Assembly (NCBI GenBank): GCA_023391375.1
Contig: JAEWBB010000013.1
Coordinates: forward strand, 1-64,000
Reading direction: 5' to 3'
DNA: 64,000 nucleotides
Source: Pseudomonadota bacterium
Lineage (GTDB): Bacteria; Pseudomonadota; Alphaproteobacteria; Sphingomonadales; Sphingomonadaceae
Shown here: piece after piece, positions 32,676 to 40,817 of the stretch
Numbering within the stretch: the stretch's first letter is position 1
How the letters are laid out: every line of letters begins with the position of its first letter
Position numbers and translations under genes: made by a program
The notes under the pieces: model-generated
What the model was told of the DNA's origin: nothing
The model's database searches: none
The model's input: the letters and a program-made list of their open reading frames with translations, nothing else

Positions 32676-34559
32676 ATGACCAAGATTCGTCACGCCGCGC
32701 GCCTTTTTGCCGCCGCCAGCGCCGTTGCAGCCTTTACCACGCCGGCCTCGGCCCAACAGGTCGACCGCATCGTCGCGTTCGGCGACAGCTACGCCGACGA
32801 CGGCAACTTCTTCGAAATCCTCGGGGTCAACCCGAACACCACTACCGTGTACAGCACGGGCCGCTTCTCGGGCGGCACCAACTATATCGACACGCTGTCG
32901 CAGATCACCGGCGCGCCGGTGGTCAACTTCGCGGTCGGCGGAGCGATGGCCCAGACCTTCCCGGGCGGCGTCTCGAACGTCAACTGCACGACCTATGCGA
33001 TCAGCTGCAACAAGGGCTTCACCTACGAAGTGAACGCCTTCCTCGCTGGCGGCGGGACGACCGGCCCGGGCGTCGCCACCTATCCGGCGGTCAGCGGCTC
33101 GTTTAACAGCGGTGATCTTGTCACGGTGACGATCGGCGGCAACGACGGCCGCTTCTACCAGCTGGCGGGCGGAACGCTGGCCGGTGCAGCGACCTCCGCC
33201 GCCGCCTCGGCCGCCGCCGCGACGACGCAGCTGGACCGCCTGGTCGCGGCCGGCGCGCCGACCATCAGCTTCCTCGCCTATGACACCGCGCTGGCACCGG
33301 AAGTGAACTTCCTGCCCAACCCGGCGGGCGCCGCCGCCGTCCGCACCGCCTTTGCCAATGCCTACAACAGCGGGATCCAGAACACGCTGGCCGGCTATGC
33401 CGCCGACGGCGTGATGGTCCACTACCTCGACCTCACCGCGGTCGCGACCAACATCCAGGGCGACCCTGCCGCCTACGGCATCAAGACCCTGGTCTGTCCG
33501 GCGTTTCCGAACCAGACCTGCGCCTTCAGCTCGTCGGGCTACCTGTTCTACGGCGACCAGCTGCACCTGACCTCGGACGGCTTCCGCATCCTCGGCCGCT
33601 ACGTCGCGGCCCAGCTGGAAGCACCGCTGATGATCGGCGGCACGAGCACCATCGGCCTCGACAACGCGCGCCAGTTCGGCCGCTCGATGACCCAGCGCCT
33701 CGACGCCAGCGCGCCGCGTGATGGCGAGATGCCCGAAGGCATGCACCTCAACATCGAGGGCGACGGTTACCACAGCCGCTATAACGCCAACGACACCAGC
33801 GACGCGTTCCGCTCGTCCGGCGTGGGCGTAATGGGCAGCCTCGATTTCGGCTTCGGCTCGGGCCAGGTCGGCGTCGCCGTCCGCGCCAGCCGCCAGAACG
33901 CCCATTATTACGGCGATCCGGGCAAGGCCAACGGCCACGCGATCGAACTCGGCGTCTATGGCGGGTTCGGCGTCGCCGGCGGCTTCGTCCAGGGCTATGC
34001 CGGCCTCGGCCGCGACAATTTTGACACCACCCGCACCGGCGTGGTGCGTGAAGTCGAAGGCTCGCCCAAGGGTCACCACTCGCTGGCCGGCCTCAAGGCC
34101 GGTTACCTGATGCCGGTCGCCGGCCTGCGCGTCGGCCCGGTGGTCGGCGTCGACTGGGCCCACGCCTATGTGAAGAGCTATTCGGAAGACGGCGATGCCG
34201 CGCTCAACCTCGGCGTCGGGTCGGTCAAGGCCAAGTCGCTCCGCGGCAACCTCGGCCTCGAAGCGCGCGGCGACTTCGATGCCGGCGGCACCTCGCTGCG
34301 CCCGTTCGTCAGCGCCGCGCTGGAGAAGCAGTTCGCCGACGGCGACCGCACCGTCTACTTCAGCGAGGAAGCGGCCCCGACGATCGTCAACCGCTGGACC
34401 GTCGCGGGCGATTCCAAGAGCATGTACGGGCGCCTCAAGGGTGGCCTTGCCGCCGGGATCACCAATAGCGTTCGCGTCGATGCGTCGATCGAGGGCACCG
34501 TCGGCAAGGACGGTGGCAACGAGACGTCGGGTAACCTGGCGGCGCGCATCGCCTTCTAA
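32676..34559 (+). CDS. Autotransporter esterase: GDSL/SGNH passenger plus beta-barrel
   Basis: A 627-residue type Va autotransporter. Sec signal peptide to about residue 27 (TPASAQQ). The passenger is an SGNH hydrolase: block I FGDSYADDGN with nucleophile Ser, Gly in FAVGGAMA, Asn in TIGGNDGR, and the Asp/His pair in YGDQLHLTSDG. A linker around residue 330 leads to a ~280-residue autotransporter beta-domain ending in Phe (NLAARIAF). It probably displays a lipase/esterase on the cell surface, like EstA. Monocistronic: promoter in the 236-nt gap upstream, terminator downstream. Confidence 0.93.
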   Translation: MTKIRHAARLFAAASAVAAFTTPASAQQVDRIVAFGDSYADDGNFFEILGVNPNTTTVYSTGRFSGGTNYIDTLSQITGAPVVNFAVGGAMAQTFPGGVSNVNCTTYAISCNKGFTYEVNAFLAGGGTTGPGVATYPAVSGSFNSGDLVTVTIGGNDGRFYQLAGGTLAGAATSAAASAAAATTQLDRLVAAGAPTISFLAYDTALAPEVNFLPNPAGAAAVRTAFANAYNSGIQNTLAGYAADGVMVHYLDLTAVATNIQGDPAAYGIKTLVCPAFPNQTCAFSSSGYLFYGDQLHLTSDGFRILGRYVAAQLEAPLMIGGTSTIGLDNARQFGRSMTQRLDASAPRDGEMPEGMHLNIEGDGYHSRYNANDTSDAFRSSGVGVMGSLDFGFGSGQVGVAVRASRQNAHYYGDPGKANGHAIELGVYGGFGVAGGFVQGYAGLGRDNFDTTRTGVVREVEGSPKGHHSLAGLKAGYLMPVAGLRVGPVVGVDWAHAYVKSYSEDGDAALNLGVGSVKAKSLRGNLGLEARGDFDAGGTSLRPFVSAALEKQFADGDRTVYFSEEAAPTIVNRWTVAGDSKSMYGRLKGGLAAGITNSVRVDASIEGTVGKDGGNETSGNLAARIAF

Positions 34560-34579
34560 GACGTCACCTTCTACCGATG

Positions 34580-34617
34580 AAAGGCGGTGTCCCTTGCGGG
34601 ATGCCGCCTTTCCTTTT
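34580..34617 (+). terminator. Intrinsic terminator after autotransporter gene
   Basis: AAAGGCGG pairs with CCGCCTTT around a second GTCCC/GGGAT-type stem and loop (34580-34611), followed by CCTTTT. It begins ~20 nt after the stop. Confidence 0.85.
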
Positions 34618-34695
34618 GCAACCGAAACGATTGACAGCTCGGTCGACTTGACCCCCTTCTGTCCACTTCGGGCAACGAAAAATGAGGGGGACGCG

Positions 34696-35160
34696 ATGGA
34701 CGACGTGATCATCGACACCGGGCGCAGGGCGCCGGCACATTTGTGGATCGTGGGTATCCTGGGATTGCTGTGGAACGCGTTCGGCGCCTTCGACTATTTC
34801 ATGACCCGCACCAAGGGCGCGGCGTGGATCGACCAGATGATGCCCGGCGTCGATGGCGCCAGGTACATGGCCTATATCGACAGCTTCCCGCTGTGGGTCA
34901 GCATCGCCTGGGGCCTCGGCGTATGGGGCGGCGTGCTGGGGGTCGTGCTCCTGCTGATGCGCAAGGCGATCGCCGTACCGGTGCTGTTGGTGTCGTTCGT
35001 CGGCGCCGTGCTGGGCATCGGCTGGCAGATCGCCAACCCGGTCGACATTCCGGAAATGTCGGCGGGCGGGAATGCGGTCATTCCCTATGTCGTGATCGTC
35101 ATCGCCCTCGCGCTGTGGCTTTACGCCCGTGCGCAGGCGAAGCGCGGCCTGCTGGCCTAA
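34696..35160 (+). CDS. Four-helix integral membrane protein, function unknown
   Basis: A 154-residue protein with four hydrophobic helices (about residues 16-37, 66-88, 92-112 and 128-147) and short charged ends. The first helix region reads HLWIVGILGLLWNAFGAFDY. I recognise the general type from sphingomonads but no functional family. The ATG at 34696 follows GAGGGGGAC, a good ribosome site. The stop overlaps the stop of a convergent 31-residue secreted peptide gene. Confidence 0.75.
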   Translation: MDDVIIDTGRRAPAHLWIVGILGLLWNAFGAFDYFMTRTKGAAWIDQMMPGVDGARYMAYIDSFPLWVSIAWGLGVWGGVLGVVLLLMRKAIAVPVLLVSFVGAVLGIGWQIANPVDIPEMSAGGNAVIPYVVIVIALALWLYARAQAKRGLLA

Positions 35161-35252
35161 TCGATCAGCAGCGGCGGTTCCTTGGGCGTCGCCAACGCGG
35201 CGGCGCCCGAGGCCATGACGAACGCGGCAAGCAACAGGCCCATCATCTTCAT
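35157..35252 (-). CDS. Small 31-residue secreted peptide candidate
   Basis: A 31-codon frame starting at 35252 with a strong GGGAGGA ribosome site 7 nt upstream. It encodes a textbook Sec signal peptide (MKMMGLLLAAFVMASGAAAL) and an ~11-residue mature tail ATPKEPPLLID. It may be a tiny exported peptide. It overlaps the stop of the convergent membrane protein gene by 4 nt. Because it is so short, translation is unproven; the ribosome site and signal design are the evidence. Confidence 0.5.
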   Translation of the reverse strand: MKMMGLLLAAFVMASGAAALATPKEPPLLID

Positions 35253-35327
35253 CGACTCGTCCTCCCAGGCGCCAAGCGTGCGCCGGGCATCCGAATCAAT
35301 GGTTAACGACGGGCCTGCCGAGCAAGG

Positions 35328-36629
35328 TCAGGCCGCGTCGTCGAGCGCCACGCCCCGGCCGAACATCTGCGGCTCGGCCAAGGCGTCGAACCCGTACGGA
35401 TCGGGCCGGAAGACCACGTTGCCGCCGCTCGCGTCGACCGTCAGGTAGGTCATGTAGACCGGGATCGGCCGCGGCAGCTCGAACACCTGCTCCGGCACCG
35501 ACGTCGGGGCCGGCGGGTCGGGGAAGACCCAGCTGGCGAAGCGCCGATAGTCCTGAAGGCGCACACAGCCGTTGCTGATCCAGCGGTCGTCGAGCGCGAA
35601 CTTCTCGCGGTGCGGCGTGTCGTGGAGGTAGATGCCGAAATCGTTGGGCATCTCGAACTTCATCTCGCCCATCGAATTCCACGGTCCCGGCTTCTGCCGG
35701 ACGAGGATCGACGGCTCCTCCTTACCGGTGCGGATCGCGGCCCAGTTGATCGTCTTCGGATCGACCGGCGTGCCGCGCCCGCTCCAGTCGGACAGCACGT
35801 CGTAATGGAAGGCGTCGAAATAGCCGACGCCCATTTCTTTGACCTTCTGCGCGGTCAGCGAGCGGACCAGTTCGGGCGGCACGTGCCAGTAGGGATTGGC
35901 CTTCGCATCGCGCAGCAGCACCGCCATCATCGGGGTCTTGGTTTCCTTCGACCCGACAATGACGCGCATCTCGTCCGCCTTGCGGTCGTGGTCGTAGAGG
36001 TAGGCCTCGGCCGACCCGCTATCGATCACGACATAACGGTCGAACGCGCGCATCTGCGGCAGGCGCCATGCGCGTTCCATGTTGATGGCGATCAGCCGCT
36101 CGTAATGGTTCGACCCCTGGTTGAGCGAACCGATCGTCATCTTGCCGGCGATACCGTCCGGCTTCCCGAGGGCGTGGGCCTGCTGGTAGGCCGACACGCG
36201 CTGGATCAGCATGTCGTCGTAGCCGCCCTGCGCCGGCAGGCCGAGGCGGGTACGTAGCGCCTCGACGCGCGCGCCCTTCGATCCGCGCTTCAGCACCGGG
36301 CCGGCCGGAATGTTGTTCTGCGGCAAAGCGCCCCAGCTGGCATGGTAGCGCTGCAGGCCGTCGGCCAGCTCGAGGAACAGCGGATTGGGCGAGCCGCGCT
36401 GCTGGGCGCTGCGGTTGAACAGGCGGCCGAGCCAGTTGCGCGGCTTCTGCCGCTTGTTGGCGAAGCTCGACATCTTCGGATCGACGTAGACGAAGTCGAT
36501 GCCCTGCTTGATCGAGCGCGGAACGGCGACCGGTTCGTCGCCCTTGGGCCCCGGCAGCGACTGCGCGCCGAGCGGCGAGGTGGCGAGCATCGCGGCGAGG
36601 CCAAGTGAAAGGAGGAATGTCTTGCGCAT
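35328..36629 (-). CDS. L,D-transpeptidase (YcbB/LdtD-like, YkuD domain)
   Basis: A 433-residue periplasmic enzyme making 3-3 peptidoglycan cross-links. A Sec signal peptide (cleavage near LGAQS, residue 23) is followed by an LdtD-like N-domain. A peptidoglycan-binding-like module is at residues ~115-175 (RGSKGARVEALRTRLGLP). The YkuD catalytic region has IYLHDTPHREKF and SNGCVRL. The usual SHGC motif has Asn instead of His before Gly-Cys, with the nucleophile Cys intact. No Shine-Dalgarno is visible: the ATG directly follows a hairpin and T-run. Confidence 0.92.
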   Translation of the reverse strand: MRKTFLLSLGLAAMLATSPLGAQSLPGPKGDEPVAVPRSIKQGIDFVYVDPKMSSFANKRQKPRNWLGRLFNRSAQQRGSPNPLFLELADGLQRYHASWGALPQNNIPAGPVLKRGSKGARVEALRTRLGLPAQGGYDDMLIQRVSAYQQAHALGKPDGIAGKMTIGSLNQGSNHYERLIAINMERAWRLPQMRAFDRYVVIDSGSAEAYLYDHDRKADEMRVIVGSKETKTPMMAVLLRDAKANPYWHVPPELVRSLTAQKVKEMGVGYFDAFHYDVLSDWSGRGTPVDPKTINWAAIRTGKEEPSILVRQKPGPWNSMGEMKFEMPNDFGIYLHDTPHREKFALDDRWISNGCVRLQDYRRFASWVFPDPPAPTSVPEQVFELPRPIPVYMTYLTVDASGGNVVFRPDPYGFDALAEPQMFGRGVALDDAA

Positions 36630-36653
36630 AAAAAGACGCGGCGCGTGCCGCGT
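36630..36653 (-). terminator. Intrinsic terminator directly abutting the L,D-transpeptidase start
   Basis: On the minus strand ACGCGGC, loop ACGC, GCCGCGT (36653-36636) is followed by CTTTTT, and the next base starts the ATG of the transpeptidase gene (36629). It probably ends uvrB transcription, ~120 nt after its stop. Confidence 0.75.
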
Positions 36654-36775
36654 TCCCCTGAGGACGTTGATGTCCCAACTCTTTGCCAGAACGGCGGTTG
36701 CGCCGCGCTGAACGCTGCTTCGGCCTGCCGCCGCTTTGCCCCGACCTGCCGTTAAGGCCCGCTAACGCCGCAAAT

Positions 36776-38977
36776 TTACGGCCTGCCACCCATCTTCTTG
36801 TAGCGGGTCTTGCCGAACCGGTCGCGGCGGGTGCCGGGCTTGCCCTGCGTGGCGTTGCCGACCGGCCGCACCCGCTCCATCGGCTCGCGGATGCCGAGCT
36901 CGCCCTCTTCCAGCCGGCGGATCTCGTCGCGCAACCGGGCGGCCTCCTCGAATTCCAGGTCGGCGGCGCTCTTGCGCATCCGCTCTTCCAGCTCGCCGAT
37001 GTAGGCGCGCAAATTGTGGCCGACGAGGTGCGGCGTTTCCTCGTCGCCGGTGTCGACCGTCACCCCGTCCTTGGTCGAGACATGGGCGATGATGTCGCTG
37101 ATGTTGCGCTTGATCGTCGCCGGCGTGATGCCATGCTCGAGGTTGTACGCCTCCTGCTTTTCGCGGCGGCGGCTCGTCTCGTTAAGCGCGCGCTCCATGC
37201 TGCCCGTCATGCGATCGGCATAGAGGATGACCTTGCCGTCGACGTTGCGCGCCGCACGGCCGATGGTCTGGATCAGCGAGGTTTCCGAACGCAGGAACCC
37301 TTCCTTGTCGGCGTCGAGGATCGCGACCAGCCCGCACTCGGGGATGTCGAGGCCTTCGCGCAGCAGGTTGATGCCGACCAGTACGTCGTAGACCCCAAGC
37401 CTCAGGTCGCGGATCAGCTCGATGCGCTCCAGCGTCTCGACGTCGGAGTGCATGTAACGGACCTTCAGCCCGGCCTCGTGCAAGTATTCGGTGAGGTCCT
37501 CCGCCATCCGCTTGGTCAGCGTCGTGACCAGCGTGCGGTAGCCCTTGCGCGCCGTCTCCTTGGCCTCGTGGACAAGGTCGTCGACCTGGTCCTCGACCGG
37601 CTTGATCTCGACCGGCGGGTCGATCAGGCCGGTGGGGCGGATGACCTGTTCGCTAAAGACGCCGCCGGTCTCCTCCATCTCCCAGCCGCCCGGCGTCGCC
37701 GAGACGAACACCGACTGCGGGCGCATCGCGTCCCATTCGTTGAAGCGCAGCGGCCGGTTATCGATACAGCTCGGCAGGCGGAAGCCGAACTCGGCCAGCG
37801 TGATCTTGCGCCGGTGGTCGCCGCGCGCCATCGCGCCGATCTGCGGCACCGTCTGGTGGCTTTCATCGACGAACAGCAGCGCGTTGTCGGGGAGATATTC
37901 GAACAGCGTCGGCGGCGGCTCGCCCGGCAGGCGACCGGTCAGGAAGCGGCTGTAGTTCTCGATGCCGGCGCACGAGCCCGTCGCGGCGATCATCTCGAGG
38001 TCGAAGTTGGTCCGCTGCTCGAGCCGCTGGTGCTCGATCAGCTTCCCTTCCGCCTCCAACTCCTTCAACCGCTCGGCCAACTCGTGGCGGATCGCCTCGC
38101 TCGCCTGCTTCAGCGTCGGCCCGGGCGTCACATAGTGCGAATTGGCGTAGACGCGGACGCTGTCGAGGGTCGCGGATTTCTTGCCGGTCAGCGGGTCGAA
38201 CTCGACGATCTCCTCGATCTCGTCGCCGAAGAACGAAATCCGCCAGGCGCTGTCCTCATAGTGCGAGGGGAAGATTTCGAGGCTGTCGCCGCGCACCCGG
38301 AAATTGCCGCGCTCGAACGCCGCGTCGTTCCGCTTGTACTGCAGCGCGACGAGCTTCCTGATGATCTCGCGCTGGTCGGCGTGCATGCCCTTTTTCAGAT
38401 CGAAGATCATCGCCGAATAGGTTTCGACCGAGCCGATACCGTACAGGCACGACACCGAGGCGACGATGATGACGTCGTCGCGTTCGAGCAGCGAACGCGT
38501 GGCCGAGTGGCGCATCCGGTCGATCGCCTCGTTCACCGAGCTTTCCTTCTCGATGTAGGTGTCGGTCCGCGGCACGTAGGCTTCGGGCTGGTAATAGTCG
38601 TAGTAGCTGACGAAATATTCGACCGCGTTGTTGGGGAAGAAGCTCTTGAACTCCCCGTACAGCTGCGCGGCGAGGATCTTGTTCGGCGCCAGCACCAGCG
38701 CTGGCCGCTGCGTCGCCTGGATGACCTGCGCCATCGTGTAGGTCTTGCCCGACCCGGTAACGCCGAGCAGCACCTGGCTCTGCTCGCCATTGTCCTTGAT
38801 GCCCTCGACCAGTTCCCTGATCGCGGTCGGCTGGTCACCCGACGGCTCGAACTCGCTGACCAGCTCGAACCTCTTGCCCCCTTCCGCCTTGGGCGGACGG
38901 GCGGGACGATGGGGGACGAAGTTCTCGCCCGTCTCGGGCTCTGCCAGCGAAGTTCGGATTTGAATGCTCATCGCCAT
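36776..38977 (-). CDS. uvrB: Excinuclease ABC subunit B
   Basis: A 733-residue helicase-like subunit of nucleotide excision repair. Walker A GVTGSGKT follows the N-terminal FEPSGDQPTAIRELVEG. The DNA-clamping beta-hairpin region YYDYYQPEAYVP is present, as are DEIEEIVEFDPLTG and helicase motifs with LLREGLDIPECGLV and QTIGRAARNVDG. A C-terminal UVR motif (EFEEAARLRDEIRRLE) binds UvrC. Full length plus a short basic tail. Two starts are possible, 38977 or 38971. A small HNH gene diverges immediately upstream. Confidence 0.97.
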   Translation of the reverse strand: MAMSIQIRTSLAEPETGENFVPHRPARPPKAEGGKRFELVSEFEPSGDQPTAIRELVEGIKDNGEQSQVLLGVTGSGKTYTMAQVIQATQRPALVLAPNKILAAQLYGEFKSFFPNNAVEYFVSYYDYYQPEAYVPRTDTYIEKESSVNEAIDRMRHSATRSLLERDDVIIVASVSCLYGIGSVETYSAMIFDLKKGMHADQREIIRKLVALQYKRNDAAFERGNFRVRGDSLEIFPSHYEDSAWRISFFGDEIEEIVEFDPLTGKKSATLDSVRVYANSHYVTPGPTLKQASEAIRHELAERLKELEAEGKLIEHQRLEQRTNFDLEMIAATGSCAGIENYSRFLTGRLPGEPPPTLFEYLPDNALLFVDESHQTVPQIGAMARGDHRRKITLAEFGFRLPSCIDNRPLRFNEWDAMRPQSVFVSATPGGWEMEETGGVFSEQVIRPTGLIDPPVEIKPVEDQVDDLVHEAKETARKGYRTLVTTLTKRMAEDLTEYLHEAGLKVRYMHSDVETLERIELIRDLRLGVYDVLVGINLLREGLDIPECGLVAILDADKEGFLRSETSLIQTIGRAARNVDGKVILYADRMTGSMERALNETSRRREKQEAYNLEHGITPATIKRNISDIIAHVSTKDGVTVDTGDEETPHLVGHNLRAYIGELEERMRKSAADLEFEEAARLRDEIRRLEEGELGIREPMERVRPVGNATQGKPGTRRDRFGKTRYKKMGGRP

Positions 38978-38993
38978 TCCATATGGTGTCGGA

Positions 38994-39272
38994 ATGGAGG
39001 CAACGCAAAGCCCCTGCTGGCTGTGCCATCGCCCGCTCGGAACGGCGGTCGAATGGCATCACCCCGTCCCCAAATCGAAAGGCGGGCGCGAGACGGTGCC
39101 GCTGCACCCGATCTGCCACCGCACGCTCCACGCCACCTTCGACAACAAGGCGCTCGAGCGGCTGGGCGAGGACCGGCAGGCGATCATCTCCAAACCCGAG
39201 ATGATCCGCTTCCTCGCCTTCATCGCCAACAAGGACCCCGACTTCCACGCGCCGACCCATAAGGGCCGCTGA
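38994..39272 (+). CDS. Small HNH-like nuclease protein
   Basis: A 92-residue protein built almost only from an HNH-type metal-binding fold: CWLCHRPL, then EWHHPVPKSKGG, and LHPICHRTLH. The two Cys-x2-Cys/His pairs fit a zinc-stabilised HNH endonuclease core. It lacks any extra DNA-recognition domain. The start at 38994 gives MEATQSPCWLC; its 5' end lies only 16 nt from the uvrB start on the opposite strand, suggesting a shared promoter region. A housekeeping repair or nuclease role is a guess. Confidence 0.8.
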   Translation: MEATQSPCWLCHRPLGTAVEWHHPVPKSKGGRETVPLHPICHRTLHATFDNKALERLGEDRQAIISKPEMIRFLAFIANKDPDFHAPTHKGR

Positions 39273-39275
39273 CAC

Positions 39276-39581
39276 CTAAAGCAGGCGGGTCGGGGTCGGA
39301 TCGCCCAACTCGGCGACCAGTTGGACGCGGGCCTCCGCCTGGCACTGGGCTAGCAGGGCAGCGAGCGTTCCCGCCCGGTCCGGCCTGTCCGCCTCGAGCG
39401 TCGCAAGCAATTCATCGTCGGGGGTGCGCACGGTGCGCCGGGCCAGCTCGTCGGCATCCTCGCCGATGGCTTCGGCCAACAGCCGGAACGCGCGCACGCG
39501 CTGGCGGAACTCGAACGTCGCCAGCCGGGCGGATTCGAATTCGCCCTTCTTGAGGAGCGCGCCGCGCAGGTCCCACACCAT
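39276..39581 (-). CDS. Conserved hypothetical helical protein
   Basis: A 101-residue soluble protein rich in Ala, Leu, Arg and Glu, predicted almost entirely helical, with no signal, membrane segment or known motif. It starts MVWDLRGALLKKGEFESARL. I do not recognise a family. It is convergent with the HNH gene (3 nt between stops) and divergent from the DUF3617-type lipoprotein gene. Codon use matches its neighbours, so it is probably real. Confidence 0.6.
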   Translation of the reverse strand: MVWDLRGALLKKGEFESARLATFEFRQRVRAFRLLAEAIGEDADELARRTVRTPDDELLATLEADRPDRAGTLAALLAQCQAEARVQLVAELGDPTPTRLL

Positions 39582-39676
39582 GCTCGCAACATGGGGCGTT
39601 TCGCGCCGCCGGCAAGCGTTTGGGGGTTTCGCTTCCTTGTGCAGTCGATAAGCTGCACGCCAACAGGGGAGACACG

Positions 39677-40243
39677 ATGCGCACCATCGCCGCGCTTTCG
39701 CTCAGCCTGCTGGCGCTCGCCGGCTGCGACAAGGGCACCGTCAACGAGACCAACGCCTCGATCGAGGAGGTCGAAAATGCGGTGGCCGCGGCCGGGCCGG
39801 CGGTCCGCCTGCAGCCGGGCCGTTGGGAAACCAGCGGCGAGATCGTCGAGCTCGACGCCCCCGGCATGCCGCCCCAGGCACAGGAGATGATGAAGAAGCA
39901 GATGACTGCCAACGCCAGCCGCGTGGCCGTCTGCCTTCGCCAGGAAGACGTCGAAAAGCCCAATGCCGGCTTCTTTGGCCAGACCAGCAAGGATTGCCGC
40001 TTCGACCATTACCGGATGGACAGCGGCTCGATCGATGCGAAGATGCGCTGCGCGCCGCCGGGCGGCGGATCGGTCACCACGACGATGGCAGGCACCTATT
40101 CGTCCGACCATTACGACATGGAAATGGCGTCGCAGATGGCCGGCCTGGGCGCCAAGCAGCCGATGACGATGCGGATGAAAGTCCGCTCGCAACGGGTCGG
40201 CGAATGCCAGGGCAACGAATACCAGGCCCCGTCCAAGGCCTAA
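39677..40243 (+). CDS. DUF3617-type lipoprotein
   Basis: A 188-residue lipoprotein with lipobox LAGC (Cys17). The mature domain has LQPGRWETSGEIVELDAPGMPP, a cysteine near AVCLRQEDVEKP and a second in KDCRFDHYRMDSG, a pattern typical of DUF3617. The function of the family is unknown; it is common in sphingomonads. GGGGAGA lies 8 nt before the ATG at 39677. The open frame upstream has no ribosome site. It is followed 27 nt later by a second, shorter member. Confidence 0.82.
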   Translation: MRTIAALSLSLLALAGCDKGTVNETNASIEEVENAVAAAGPAVRLQPGRWETSGEIVELDAPGMPPQAQEMMKKQMTANASRVAVCLRQEDVEKPNAGFFGQTSKDCRFDHYRMDSGSIDAKMRCAPPGGGSVTTTMAGTYSSDHYDMEMASQMAGLGAKQPMTMRMKVRSQRVGECQGNEYQAPSKA

Positions 40244-40270
40244 CACGACTTTACCAACGAGGGGAAGAAC

Positions 40271-40777
40271 ATGCGTCATTTTCAGATCATCGCCGCGAGT
40301 GCCGTGCTGGCGCTGGCCGCTTGCGACAGCGGCGAAGCGCCCAAGCAGGAAGCGGCCCCGGAAGTGCCGGCGACCGTCGCGGCGGGTGAGTACAGCTTCA
40401 CTAGCGAGGTGACCAAGCTCACCTCGACCGACAAGTCGACTCCGTCGACCGCGCTGAAGATGGGCGCGAAGGAAGAGGGCAAGACGTGCGTCGGCGCCGA
40501 CGGCAAGCTCGACGCCGCGCTGTTCACCGAAAAGGGCGACAAATGCTCCGAGACGGCGAGCTTCATCCGCTCCGGCCGGATCTCGGTCCAGTACCAGTGC
40601 AACCGCGCCGGCAAGGGCGGCCTCTACCCCAACGCCGACGGCAACTACACCGCCGACGGGTTCGAGGTGATGGCCAATTCCGCCAGCCAGTTCTCGGGCA
40701 CCGGCGACTACCAGGTGACCCGTCACATCGTCGCCAAGCGCACCGGCGACTGCACCGCCGCGCCGGCCGCCGGCTGA
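40271..40777 (+). CDS. Second DUF3617-like lipoprotein
   Basis: A 168-residue lipoprotein with lipobox LAAC (Cys18) and a mature domain with four Cys. Features are VAAGEYSFTSEVTKL, GKTCVGADGKLDAALF, KCSETASFI and GDCTAAP. The arrangement parallels the upstream lipoprotein, though identity is low, so it may be a diverged tandem paralogue. GAGGGGAA precedes the ATG. Function unknown, probably periplasmic. Confidence 0.75.
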   Translation: MRHFQIIAASAVLALAACDSGEAPKQEAAPEVPATVAAGEYSFTSEVTKLTSTDKSTPSTALKMGAKEEGKTCVGADGKLDAALFTEKGDKCSETASFIRSGRISVQYQCNRAGKGGLYPNADGNYTADGFEVMANSASQFSGTGDYQVTRHIVAKRTGDCTAAPAAG

Positions 40778-40817
40778 TCGGCGGGCCCGAACCCACTGGC
40801 GGCGCGTTGCGGCGCGC

